Below are positions 45,799 to 57,822 of a DNA stretch of 64,000 nt, piece after piece (the stretch's first letter is position 1; every line of letters starts with the position of its first letter). Below the pieces are notes generated by a model. It was not told the origin of the DNA. It searched no databases and was given only the letters and a program-made list of their open reading frames with translations. Where the stretch lies: NCBI GenBank assembly GCA_016584495.1, contig WAID01000014.1, positions 248,001-312,000 on the forward strand, in the 5' to 3' direction. Position numbers and translations under genes: made by a program. The DNA comes from Celoporthe dispersa (Eukaryota > Ascomycota > Sordariomycetes > Diaporthales > Cryphonectriaceae).

Positions 45799-48323
45799 AT
45801 GAGGGGGCTCAGCGTTGTGTTGGCTGCCGTGTTGGCGGTGGCCACGCCTGCCAGTGGTGCGAGTTTCAACAGCACGCCGGTCTACAAGAACCCGAATGCA
45901 ACCATTGACGATCGGGTCTCTGATCTGCTCGGCCGCATGACAATACAGGAGAAGGCGAGCCAGCTGGTCCAGGGCGACGTCTCCAACTGGCTCAATGTCG
46001 ACGACGGGGCCTTCAACGCGAGTGGTCTGGCCTGGAACATGGAATACCGAGGAGGCTCGTTCTATGTTGGCTACTACCTGAACTGGACGACCCTGTGGGG
46101 AGTCCATCAGGGCTGGCCAAGACTATCTGGTGCAGAACACGACGCTTGGCATCCCAGCCTGGGTCCAGTCCGAGGGCATCCACGGTTTTCTTATCCCCAA
46201 CGCCACCATCTTCAACAGTCCTATCGCCCAGGCCTGCTCGTGGAACCCAGACCTGGTCGAGGGAGATGGGCAGGGCCATCGCGCAGGAGGCCTCGGCTCT
46301 GGGCGTGAACCAGATCTTCGGCCCCCTGGGAGACCTGGCCCGCGAGCTGCGCTACGGCCGGGTCGAGGAGACGTACGGCGAGGACTCGTACCTGGCTGGC
46401 GAGATGGCCTACAGCTACGTCAAGGGCCTGCAGTCTGGCGGTGTCGCTGCCATGGTCAAGCACTTTGCCGCGTATGCCACGCCTGAACAGGGCATCAACA
46501 CGTCGCCCGTTCACGGGGGCGAACGAGAGCGCCTCATGACGTACTTGCCGTCCTACAAGCGAGCCATCGTCGACGCAGAGGCTGTGGCGATCATGGCCGC
46601 CTACCATTGCTACGACAGCGTGCCAGCGGTGGCGGACTACCATCTACTCACCGAGATCCTCCGAGACGCTTGGGGCTATGAGTACTTCGTCATGTCGGAT
46701 GCTGGGGGCACGGACCGGATCTGCACAGCCTTTGACATGTGTCAAGCCTCTCCGGTCGACTCGGAGGCCATCGTGAACTTTGCCCTCCCAGCAGGCACGG
46801 ACAGCGAGATGGGAGGTGGGAGCTACAACTATGAGAAGATCCCCGACATGGTAGCGGCGGGGACCCTCGACGGGGCCGTTGTCGACACGGCCGTCTCCAG
46901 GATCCTCCGCGCCAAGTTCCAGATGGGCCTGTTTGAGAAGCCCTTCCTGGGCGTGCCCGAGGATGAGTTTGATCGATATGTCCACACCAACGCCACCCAG
47001 CAGCTTGCCCGCCGGCTGGACACAGAATCCATCGTCCTTCTCGAGAATCACAACGCCGTGCTGCCGCTCAGCAAGACGGCCCACATCGCCGTCATCGGGC
47101 CCATGGCAGCAGATCGAATGAACTATGGCGACTATGTCGTACGTCTTTTCTTATTACTATTCCCTTTTTTCCAAACGTCTGTCTGTCTGCTACTGCTGCT
47201 GCTGCTGTTGCTGCTGCTAATGAACAATAAAATCAAACAGCCGTATAAATCCGGCTACCGAGGTGTCACGCCGCTCGAGGGCTTTCAGACAGCCAGCGAG
47301 GGTACCATTACCTACGCCAAGGGCTGTGAGCGCTGGTCCAACGACGAATCCGGCTTCGGGGAGGCCATTGCTGCCGCCGAGGCTGCCGACGTGGCCGTGG
47401 TGATCGTGGGCACCTGGAGCCGTGACCAGGGCGAGCTGTGGACGGGCTTGAACGCGACCACGGGCGAGCACATCGACCTCTCCTCGCTGAACCTCGTGGC
47501 CGCGATGCCGAGGCTGGTGCAGGCCATCATCAACACGGGCAAGCCAACGGTGGTGGTTTTGAGCAGTGGGAAGCCCATCACCGAGCCGTGGATAAGCCAG
47601 AACGCGAGTGCCTTGGTGCAGCAGTTCTATCCGTCCGAACAAGGCGGAAACGCGCTGGCCGATGTGCTGTACGGGAATTATAACCCGAGCGGCAGGCTGA
47701 GCGTCTCGTTCCCCTACGATGTCGGGACCACGCCGATCTACTATGATTATCTAAACTCGGCCAGGTCATATCCCAATCCTGGGCATATCTATCCGAATGG
47801 GACATTGGTGTATGGGTCGACTTATGTGTTTCAGAATCCGGATGCACTCTACACGGTATGTCTTGTCGGTCGTTCTGCATGTATTTCTAACTCACAACAG
47901 CCTTAATCGGCCTGCTGACGTGACAATCTCTCTTGTGGTCAATAGTTCGGATACGGCCTCTCCTATTCGACATTCAGCTACTCTCCCATCACCCTCTCGC
48001 AGAGCACCGTCTCTGCCGACGATACCGTCACCGTCACCGTGGACGTGACCAACAACTCCACAGTCGACGGCACCGAGGTCGTGCAGGTGTACATCAGAGA
48101 CGACATCTCGAGCGTCGTTGTTCCCAACAAGCTGCTGAAGGGCTTTTCGAAGGTGTTCATCGCAGCCGGGGCGACCGAGACTGTGAATATCGACATCGAC
48201 GTGGCAGACTTGGGGCTGTGGGACATCCGGATGAATTATGTCGTGGAGCCTGGCACCTTTACGGTGTACGCGGGTAGTTCAAGCTCAGATCTGCGGGCAA
48301 ACGCTACCTTGACAGTGACCTAG
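45799..48323 (+). CDS. Secreted GH3 beta-glucosidase-type hydrolase, with two frameshifts
   Basis: About 776 aa. Exons 45799-47138, 47241-47855 and 47946-48323. A signal peptide is visible (MRGLSVVLAAVLAVATPASG), so the protein is exported. GH3 domain order: N-terminal barrel (DLLGRMTIQEKASQL; GRAIAQEASALGVNQIFGPL; VKHFAAYATPEQG), nucleophile Asp near residue 300 in VMSDAGGTDR, the sandwich domain (WSRDQGELWTGL), then a fibronectin-III-like end starting FGYGLSYSTFSYSP. The exact substrate (beta-glucoside or beta-xyloside) cannot be fixed by eye. Two surplus G bases, at G4 46097-46100 and G3 46261-46263, bracket a 160-nt stretch read in the third frame (RAGQDYLVQN...NPDLVE). Pairing with the GH31 gene suggests disaccharide or xyloglucan use. 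The first intron is 102 nt and stop-free. Confidence 0.9.
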
Positions 48324-48593
48324 GTATCTTGGACAGTCTCTCTTGGGGAGGTTATTGTACTGATTCCTATCTGTGATGGTTTTTTCTTCTTTTTCTTCTA
48401 CAGATGTTACGGCAAAGTCAAGGTCTCTCTGAACGATAATTATCAATTCATGTGGTGTCATGGCTGTGTGTGGTCTTCGTTAAATACATATAGACTAAGT
48501 GTATGTGAATAAATACCACCGAGTCGAAAATTAAACCAAGTGGACAACCCGGCACTGTCTCTCCCTCTCCCTCTCCCTCCCTCCCTTCCTCTC

Positions 48594-51257
48594 TCACGAG
48601 GTCAAAGTAAAAGTATCACTCGTCCCATTAAAGGCCGTGATGGTGCCAGTAATGTCCTTCCAGTCACCATAATATGTCACCCTGTACGTGCCGGCCTCGG
48701 CATACGGTGCCGTGGCCGAGTTGTCGGTCGTCTCCGTCTCCCAGGTGATGATGACCTGGCTGTAGCCCAGGATGGTGTCGGTCTGCTCCCAGGTGTAGAC
48801 CAGGTGCCAGTCGTTGTCGTTGCGGACCTGGGTCCAGGTGGAGCCGTTGGTCAGCTGCTCCACGGCGGCAAAGGTGCCCTCGAGGCGCAGGTTGTTGCGC
48901 GGGTTGGCGCCCTGGAAGGTGGTGTTGACGACGCTGCCGATGGTGTACGAGCCGTTGGGCTGGGTGATGACATCGCCAAAGGGGCTGCCGATGGGGTGGC
49001 CGTCGTAGACGACACCGGGGATGAAGTCATAAGAGACATTCCTGTTGTCTGGCGGGTAAGGGCCGGACGCGGGCGAGTCGGTCGAGTCGGGAGAGAGGTA
49101 GTGCAGGTTGCTGACGGAGAGGTTCATGTAGGCGTTGAGCTCGTACTGGCCGAACAGGGTGGAGGCGCCCTCGTACCGCTGGATCTGGTACTCCTCGAGG
49201 GTGGCGACGTAGTGGGCGTAGGTGTTGGCAGGGCCGCCCAAGACCACGATGGGCTCCGTGTCGTTGAGGAACGTGGCGGAGGCCTCGTTGGCGACGGCGG
49301 TGCGCCATCGACGGCCCGACATGGTGGTGGCCTCGCTGGGCGAGACGATGATGATCAGCTGCCCGACGCGGAAGCTCTGCACGTCGACGATATCCGGGGG
49401 TCCAGTCGTAGGGCTCGTAGATCTCGCCCACGTCCAGGAGGATGGGCTTGGGGTACTGGCATGCGACCTGCTCCGGGCCTGGGTCCTTGAGGAGGTAGGC
49501 GACGGCATCCCACAGTGGATCGTCAGGCTCGCCGGCGTCGCCCTGGACAAAGTCGAAGGCGCCAGGCCAGTCTGTGGTGCCGGCGGCGAAGGACTGGCCC
49601 AGGGCGGCGGGACACGTGTTGACGGTGGTGCCGTTGGGCAGGGCGAACTCAAAGTAGCTCATGTTCTGGAAGAAGTGGTACGACTTGACGGTGGTGCCGA
49701 CGATGGGGGTCGACTGCGCGTCAAAGTCGCCGTACAGATCGTAGGCGCCCTGGAACTGACGGCGGCCCATCTCGTAGCACGAGGTCACTCCGAGATCGAC
49801 GTTGGCAAACAGGGGCCCTCGGCCGTGGCAGTCCTCCGACCTGCCGTTGGCGCACGTGCTGTTCTCGAAGCTGCACATGTCGCCCGAGCCATCATCGCAC
49901 CATGCGCCCAGGACATTGGGGGTTGTGTCTCCCACGTTGGCCTGCGAGAAGCCGGCGACGAAACCATCCGCAGCTGAGCTGTCGCTGGCCATGGTCTGCT
50001 CAAAGAGATAGGCGGCCACGCCCTTGTTGTCGCCAGCCACGTGCGTGTTGTTGCCATACATGGACGTGCCGTGGACCTGGAGCAAGAAAGAGAGAGACCC
50101 GAGAATCAGTGCTTTGTCCGTGATGAGAGAAATTGAGAAGAAAGAAAAGAAAGAAAAAAAGGGAGCAGGTCAAGATCTGTTACATACGGGATACCATGTC
50201 AAGATGCCCATGTTGAGGCCATCCGAGGCACGCTGAAACCGCAACATGGTCAGGGTCTGGTCGGTCGAGCTGTTGTACATGGCGCGCTCCTCCTCGGGGT
50301 TGTTCTCGTAGGCATAGAGACTGCGGCTCAGGTTGCCATCGGTAATGTTGACAGTGCCGACATCGAGATAGCCTTCTGTCAGGCTCTCGTGTGCCCTCTG
50401 GATGGAGAGGACCGCACCATCGATGATGGAGTTGACGCTCTGGAGGTTCATTCCGAAGCTCGAGATTTGAGGCTGTATTTGGTGGTCAGCTGGTGTGTAC
50501 ACGCAGGGGATTTGAGGGAGGGACCAAGAGAAACTGACCAGAAGGTAGTTCCACCAGGCACCAGGGCCGTTGTGGGAGTGAGTGCCCGTCACGGCCACGT
50601 TGGACTGTCCATAGACGGCATAGTCATCGCCCAGGGCAGCAAGCCCTTCCAGGATGCCATAGCGCTGGGCTGTGTCGCCAGAGGCAACATCCAACACCAG
50701 GTAGACAAACCTGTCATCCGGGTTGCTGACATCGCCGACGATAAAAGCTCGGGAGTAGAGACGTTGGCGCAGGCCCGTTCCGATCTGGCTCAGGTCCGCA
50801 TAACCACCAAACTCTACCTCGACGACGGGGCCGGTGATATCGGCCTTGCCAACCCCTATCCTAAACGATTCATCACCCGCCGCCAAGTCAGCATATACTC
50901 GTACATACAATACAAATAGAAATACATATATAGACATAAACGTGTACTTGTGAACAGGTTTTTGGTGGTTTTGGGGAGGTTTTTTTTTGGTTTTTTTTTT
51001 TTCTTTGACACGACTTACAGATACTGATCACCGGTGGAGGCCCGCGTCTTGGTCGCCAGGAACTGCTTCACCTCCTCAAAGTCGTCAAAGTTCACGTCAT
51101 CCAGCTCCTCCGACGAGGCAAACGCCGCCCTGGGCCTCTGGTTGCCGTTCAGCACCGAGATGGCAAGCAGGCCAAGGGCTAAGACGGAGAAGAGGGCCAA
51201 GGTGCTGAAGAGACCCCTGCGCGGGACGCCGCGCTCCTTGAATGAAGAGGGGGCCAT
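48594..51257 (-). CDS. Neutral/alkaline non-lysosomal ceramidase, with one frameshift
   Basis: About 775 aa. Exons 51257-51019, 50860-50539, 50472-50188 and 50076-48594; introns of 158, 66 and 111 nt. It hydrolyses ceramide to sphingosine and a fatty acid, usually outside the cell or at membranes. The N-terminus has a hydrophobic signal/anchor (LFSTLALFSVLALGLLAISVL). The catalytic domain starts IGVGKADITGPVVE, carries the zinc-site block TGTHSHNGPGAWW and the nucleophile Ser in WYPVHGTSMYGNNT (~residue 287). It then runs through SQANVGDTTPNVLGAWC to the C-terminal immunoglobulin-like domain ending TLTS. One surplus C (G5 49396-49400 on the plus strand) separates YEPYDWTP from DIVDVQSFRVG. 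It is convergent with the GH3 gene, only 270 bases apart. Confidence 0.92.
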
Positions 51258-54083
51258 GGTACACAGTCAAGTATACTTGTGCTAAGTACTCTCTATGCTC
51301 CCTTGGCGGACCCTGTCTTCACACAGCCTTGGGTGTCAGCACGAAAGTAGAATCACACGACACACACAAAGAGAGAGAAAGAGAGAAAGAGACAGACCGT
51401 GGATGAAGAAAGACTGACTGGACACACGTCCTCAAACCGCGTGGCGCGTAGGAAGGGATGGAGGGGGGGCTGGAGACGTGAAGGAGGCAAACATCCAGCC
51501 TTTATGGACCAGAACAGAACCACCTATCATTGCTACTACTACTACCACCACCACCACTACTACTATTACTATATTACCTGGTGATTCGCCAGTGCAGAAC
51601 CGGCGACCCCAAAATCCATAGTACAGGCAGGACACTATCATGCCAACCTTGCTTGGAGATTGCAAGCTCATGTGGCTCTGTGGGTTTCCGGGCCATGGGT
51701 TCCATCTCGGACTGCGCATGGGGGGTGGATTGTGGATTGTGGGTGGGTGGGTGGGTGGGTGTGGAGGAGGATTGTGGTACTTAGCGTGTGGTGGTAGTAG
51801 GAGCAATGGTGATCTTTCTCTTCTTCTCTCTGCCTACTGTACTTGGAGCAAAGGAAATTGTTGATCATGCTCCCGGCATCTCTGGCATGCAGAGTAGTAT
51901 CGATGTCACCTCCGGGGCGGGACTTGTCCCTGGGGGTCTGGAAGGGCGGCTGCTTGTCCAGGTACCGTGACAGGCCTTGCTTTTTTTTTTTATGTCTTAC
52001 TTATGTCTCTTTTTTTTCCTTTCTTTCTTTTCTTCTTTCTTTGCCGTGGTGGATGGCCTGCCCGTGTTCTCGAGTCAACGCCCCAGCGAGGGATGGCAGT
52101 TCCCATTGGAGAAGGTGTGATATCCAGAACGGGTGCTCTGCCGCCGTTGAGTACACACAGGTAAGAGTGGAACCGCAGGTGGATGTCTGAGTCCCCACGG
52201 CCAGCGACGGAGGCCGAGTTGTCCTTCTATGTTGGTCCTAGCCCAAGATTGTCTTGCTCCCAGGACCTTCACACCGCGATAATCGTCAAGACCAATGAGG
52301 AGGCCGTGCCTGTCTATTGATGCGGGGGAGTGCGACGTCCAATCGCGGAGAAAGCATATTGTACGCCTGCAATCACTGGTCCATAACCTCGTATAGTCAA
52401 CCGTTAATAAAAGACGGGATAGTCATAGAGTACTGTGGAAGGCCCTTGAGGCCCCCGTGGGCCGTCACATGCATCACCCAAGCAGGGCCTGTCCGCCCGC
52501 TGGTCAAGGTTCAGATCTGCTCTTGATCCTGGTCCGAGTGACGCTGTGGCGGCTGCATGACCTTGCAGGCCTGCATATTAGAGCCGGGGTCACAATACCG
52601 TAACAATTGGCCAGCGCAGTAAAATTACTGGATCAAGTCGAGCGGTATTGGTTGGGCTCGGTTCTTGTTTTTTTTTTTTTTCAGCTGGGCCTCTGTGTGC
52701 TCGCTCCTGTTTACCGCCCTCTCAGAGAAGACAAGTACCAAGGGAGAATGAGAATGAGAATGATGATGATGATGCTCCTCGTCAAGGCAGGACGATCAAT
52801 AACCCCCCTGGGGAGATCTTTTCTTATCTACTAGACTGCCATCCGTTTCCGCCCCGCGTGGACTGGACTAGACGAGCTGCCCCGAAGCTACAGTAGTAGT
52901 GAGAGTGAGAGAAAAGAGACACACACCACACAAGCGAGGAAATCCCTTGGCCCCTCACCGGCAGGACAATTTTGACAAGAAGCGGAGCCCGCGGGAACTT
53001 TGACCTGTCACCGCATCGAGGGGTGGAGGCAGCCTCCCGGAAGATCACCCGGCATTCCTCACCAGATTTGGTATGCCCACCGACGGTAGATCCGGGCTTC
53101 CAAAACGATTCCCAGCACAAAGGCTGTAGAGGCCGAGCACCGGGTGGAAGAAGAAAGGGGTGGGCGGCCGGGCTAAGATCCTTTTAACCCTCAGCTGCAG
53201 CCTTCAAATAGTTCTGCTCCTTTTTAAAATTAAAGAAGATAAGTAGGCCTCTGTCCAGGCACTTCTTCTCCCCCCCCACCCCACACCATCCGCGCTTTGG
53301 TGGGTAACACGGGCGCTCGCTGCACGCATGTTTTCGAGATCGTCAAAGAATGTGACCCTTCCCACCTCAGCTTCCCCAACGACTCGGCAAGCCTCATCCG
53401 AGACAGCGTACAGCGCACAACACTCTGCCTCAGGTCTCGTGGTTTTCAGAGAAAGAGGGGGTGGGGGAAGAGGGTGGTAGGACCTTGGGTCACATGTAAA
53501 AAAAGTCTCAGAGAGAGAGTTCCGACCCGGGACACATGCGTGTGATACTAATTATCGGCTCGGGCTGAATATACGGCAGCTAAAGTAATCTGCATGGCAG
53601 TTCTCCTTTCTTCGAGAGGCCCAGGAGAAGAGAGCGAGAGGTCTGCCTACCTCGCAAGTCGCGTACGCAAACACGAAGCCTGTAATTGTGTTTTTTTCTT
53701 TCCTTTTTGGTGAAGCACATTAGAAAGATTCCTTCTCTGGGCTATGAAAAGGCGCCAGTGTTCCCAAGACGCTGTGGTATTGTCAAGTTTGTCATTGGTG
53801 AAACATGATGAATACGGTCACACCTAGCGATGGGCCCCGGCTGTGCAGCAGACACTGCTCGCACGCCGAAGAAGTATGTCTCGCTTCAGGGTTCATATCA
53901 AGTCCGTACTCAAGATCATTTTGGAGAGGTAGCCAAGTGTTTGCTTGGGTCACGCGAACGGTCGTTCGATGTTGTATCCCAGCGACATCTATCGACTACA
54001 GATATAGACAGAGGAGAGACAAGTTGAAGCCCATCCCGGGTACACAAAAGGCGCTCCAAGAGGCAGGCCCCCTTTCCTTGATT
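51258..54083. other. Long intergenic region (2.8 kb)
   Basis: ceramidase upstream region and anonymous sequence. It includes an ACT/ACC trinucleotide tract at 51532-51573, a GTGG repeat at 51741-51760, T-rich runs near 51980-52040 and 52666-52681, and GA tracts. Short open frames exist but none has recognisable protein features. Confidence 0.5.
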
Positions 54084-54422
54084 CTATTCCGATGGCTGCT
54101 GTCGATCACGCCCGGTAATTTTGGGCCAGAAATTGACCCAAGCTGCACTCTCAATACATCCCAGTGTGACAAGTCCGGCTGCAAGCCAGAACCGCATCCT
54201 GCGACTGGCGCCGAGGTTGCTGAGGCTGAACTTGGGGATCTCGATATCGTTGTTGATGCTGGCTTTGTCGTTGTGTCCCGTGTTCTTGGACGTAGAGAAG
54301 GCGCTGCGGCGGACGGTCATGACCCGAGTTTCAACACCTGTGAGCCGCCAGGTAGCGATCATATTCGGCTTGTTGCGAACATGGCGAAGCATTGGAAGTT
54401 TGACAAGTTGAGCGGTGGCCAT
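54084..54422 (-). CDS. Small putative mitochondrial single-pass membrane protein
   Basis: 112 aa, single exon. The first ~45 residues are rich in Arg, Ser and Thr and almost free of acidic residues (LPMLRHVRNKPNMIATWRL...RRSAFSTSKN), like a mitochondrial presequence with a possible cleavage near RRSAFST. After a polar linker comes one hydrophobic helix (FWLAAGLVTLGCIESAAWVNFW) and a short polar tail. This layout is common among small fungal inner-membrane proteins, but I cannot name the family. I chose the ATG at 54422 because the presequence starts there; the frame is open further upstream without sense. A longer plus-strand frame over the same bases looks like a shadow. Confidence 0.5.
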   Translation of the reverse strand: MATAQLVKLPMLRHVRNKPNMIATWRLTGVETRVMTVRRSAFSTSKNTGHNDKASINNDIEIPKFSLSNLGASRRMRFWLAAGLVTLGCIESAAWVNFWPKITGRDRQQPSE

Positions 54423-54806
54423 TTCGAAATTGTGTGATTGGGACAAGAAATGTCGAGTTGGCCATCTATGCCTGACTACTCTTGTCGAGGCTGTTGACTT
54501 TTTTAAATCGGAGCCAACAGTTATGCTTACATGCAAGGCCGCGGGGCAACCCATGACCTCCGACACCAGAACGTAAGCAACGTAAGCAATCTCTGGCATA
54601 AGGAGGAAATCCAATCCGTCCCGTGTGCGCATCCAGGTCTTGAGATCCTGTGCGAGGGCCAGTGACTCACTGGCCCTGGGCCGTGCACGGTCCTGCCAGC
54701 CAGCAGCCAGCAAATTAGCTGGCTTCCTCTCCTTCCTTCCTTTCGTTCTGTAGCGCATATTCAATTCAATTGAGGTCGCACAGATCCAAGCTGTGTAGCA
54801 TAACGA
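54423..54806. other. Spacer upstream of the small mitochondrial gene and downstream of srs2
   Basis: No gene or notable repeat seen apart from a duplicated CGTAAGCAA string at 54569-54587. Confidence 0.5.
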
Positions 54807-57800
54807 TTAAGATCGATTGATCGTCAAAGGTCGGAACGGCTTGCGAAGCTTCTGCAGCGCTGCAGTCCCATCACGAGGAGCTGCCAGGCCGGGAGGGCGC
54901 CTGACGCCACCGATTGTTTTCTGCATACTCATTGTCGTGTTATGAAGGCTCGCCGCCGGGCGTGAAGCTGTAGATTGATGTCCCACGGGACCATGTCTCT
55001 CCCGACAATCCTGTGGCGTGGTGTCACCAGCTCCAGCTTCGTCGTCTGGCGTTGGAGGCCTTGGGGGTGAGCTGGAGAATTGCATATATCGTCCCCTCGA
55101 ATCCGATGCTCCTGGTCTCTCTAACGCTGGATTAGGCCTCGGGACCAGGCTAGGGCGTATTCTGTGATGAGAAAGCTCTGGGGCGATGGTAGGAGGGTTT
55201 GTTTGGCCCACTTCTGCGTTGTTCAGGTCTCGGATATGAGACTCAATCTTCGGACGCAGCAAACCTGAGTGCGGATTACCTGGCTCGTCCAAGGGCCCCT
55301 TCCCCGATCGGCCCTTGACAAAGCCGAGCAATGTGGTTTGACCTCCCGAACGAGCCGCCTTGCTCTTGTTTGGGGCCTGGCTAATCGCTACACTGCTGGC
55401 GGGATTGGCCGCTCCAAGAGCTGCTTGGTGGCAACCGGCGGTGACAAAGCCAAGCTGTGAGGCCATTGTGAATGTTGGCTGCTGCTCCATTGTGGTCGAG
55501 TAGTTCCTTGCCCACGCCAGCTCCTCGTTGCTCTGTGTGTCATGTGTTGGGCCGGTCAGCCGCGGCCGTTTCCTCCGAGGTGCTTCAGACGAGAGGTCAT
55601 CCCACAACGGATTGATGCCCCTCTCATCTTGCCGTGATGCAGGATCTTCGGGATACAGATCGTCACCTGGGCTGAACCCACCAGGCAGACCGTCGTAGAT
55701 CAACTGCTGGGACGGAACCTGGCGCCCAAGGATCCTCCCAATCATCTCCAGTCGATGGCATTCGAGGTCGGGCCCGGTCCTGCCAAAGAGTTTCGCGACA
55801 GGTTCGAGAAATTTTGATATCTCTACCTCAGCCTGCCCGCCGTATGAGGTGCTCACCAACGGGGAGCTGATGTACAATAAGGCTTTCGCCCGTGTCATCG
55901 CCACGTACAGAAGCCGGCGCTCCTCATCTGTATCATCGGAGCGCATGTGAGGGATGGAGCCGTTGTAAGCTGCTGGTATGAAAACAACTGGCCACTCGAG
56001 ACCTTTGGCAGCATGGATGGTGGAGATGGTGACCATTGGCGTCGAAGCATGGTCTTGGCCTTTATTCTGAGCGTCTGAAGCCAGCGAGATGTTGGCCAGG
56101 AACCTGGCAAGGACATCGTCGTCTTTAGCCTGATTCAGGCCATCGATCTCGGGCAGCTCATCTTCCACGTCAGTGTTCGCATCTCCAATAAAGTCACTCC
56201 CGAGAGCCCGGAACTCTTGCACATTGACCCATCTCTGTTCGTACTCGTCGCGGTATGCGTCCTGGAGGTACTTCTCGAACGAGAGCCTCGCCAAGACGTC
56301 GTCAATGATGTCGACCAACGTGTAAGGACACTCGCCTGGCGGCTGTCGAATCTTTTTCTGCATGTCAAGGACCAGGCGGATCAGCTCACCACTGATCTTC
56401 TGCTCGACTGTCTTCTTGATGCTGGTCTTGGCAGCTCGATCACCTCGACAGTGTCTGGTCAGCAGGTTCCAGAGGCTCTGCGACGACCGCTCGGCTTCCT
56501 CGAGCAGGGCCTTGACCGTGGTGTCTCCCACGCCGCGCTTGGGCACATTGATGATCCTTGCCAGGGCATCGTTATTTTCCGGTTGATGGATGACTCTGAG
56601 GTAATCGAGAAGGACTCTGATCTCCGCTCGCTCGTAGAACTTGAAGCCGCCTACCATCCTGTACGCGATTCCTGCCTTGCCGAGTGATGTCTCGAGGTGT
56701 CTGGACAGGGAAGCCGATCGCAGGAGGATGGCTATATCTTCAGGTCCGATCATACGCCCCGACATCATCTGCGTTCGACGTATCTCGGAGACTATCCATG
56801 AGGCCTCGTCGGCTGAGGTCTTCAAGCGCCTCAATGTTGGCCGAGTGCCTTTGTCATGGACCGGCCTGAGCACCTTCTGGTACCTCTTGGCATCCTGCTG
56901 GATGACGCTCAGGGAGGTGTCCAGGATAGCCTGGGAGGAGCGGTAGTTCTCCTCGAGAGAGATCTGGTCGGTCCTCGGAAAGTCATCAAAAAGTCGCCTC
57001 AGGTTGGCAATCTCCGCCGACCGCCACCCGTATATACTCTGATCCGGGTCGCCGACGATCGTGATCCGGTTCCTCCTCTGAGCGAGGGAGACGCATGAGG
57101 TCGTACTGGACCCCATTTGTGTCTTGGTACTCATCGATGAGCACCGCCTCGACGTTAGACACGCAGGCGGGGCGCCTTTCAAGGAGTTCCACGCAGCGGA
57201 CCAGCAGGTCATCGTAGTCGAGAAGATTCGACCTCTGAAGGTGATCCTGATACTCCTGGTAGCAGGCCTCAAACGCCCTGGAGCCCTCTGCTGCCTCGCC
57301 GCTCCGCTTTCGTCTCAGCGGGGTGGGCTTCCACTCCCTGCCTTTCGCCTTCCTCTTGCTGATCCACGCCCGGGCATGGACAGGATCAATGCTGAGCTGC
57401 AGGCGCTTGCAGACGCGGCTGACGATGGCCCTGGAGTCTGCATCGTCGGCAATGCTGAATTTCTGGTCCAGGCCGATGTGTCTGCCATATGCAGCAAGGT
57501 ACCGACGGGCGATGCTGTGAAAGGTGCCCAGGACCAGCCTGCTCCCGCGGGCATGGCCTAGGGCCTTCCCTGTACGCTCGCGCATCTCACGGGCAGCCTT
57601 GACGGTAAAGGTGGCGACGACGACGTTCTGAGGTTGGTAGCCGAGGGCGTCGACGAGCCAGACAACGCGCGCGGTCAGGGTGTGGGTCTTGCCGCTCCCA
57701 GGGCCAGCCATGATGGCGACCGTCGAGGCATCTGAGCAGACAGCCCTGCGCTGCGCGTCGTTCAGGGTTTCGAGGACGGTGGAAGAGCCTGGCTGTGACG

Positions 57801-57822
57801 GTGATGAGGCAGCAGCAGCCAT
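54807..57822 (-). CDS. srs2: ATP-dependent DNA helicase Srs2 (UvrD/Rep family), with one frameshift
   Basis: About 1,004 aa from the ATG at 57822, single exon; an in-frame ATG at 57912 would add 30 residues. A 3'-5' SF1A helicase that strips Rad51 from single-stranded DNA and limits recombination. All motifs are in order: Q/I region LNDAQRRAV and AGPGSGKTHT (~residues 39-48), II VLIDEYQDTN, III IVGDPDQSIYGWRSA, IV LEENYRSSQ, V STIHAAKGLEWPVVF, and VI EERRLLYVAMTRAKALL. The long C-terminal tail is disordered and contains QTTLLGFV, which resembles a PCNA-binding PIP box, followed by basic residues. One surplus base (G3 57086-57088) breaks the frame right after motif II (DLMRL/LAQRRNR). Everything downstream is conserved, so the gene is taken as functional. 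Confidence 0.93.

Noticed and set aside
48540..49490. Open frame of ~316 codons on the plus strand
   Set aside because: Antisense to the ceramidase C-terminal half; Val/Gly-rich shadow translation.
53805..54437. Open frame of ~210 codons on the plus strand
   Set aside because: No signal, domain or composition typical of proteins; the opposite strand gives a better small mitochondrial candidate.
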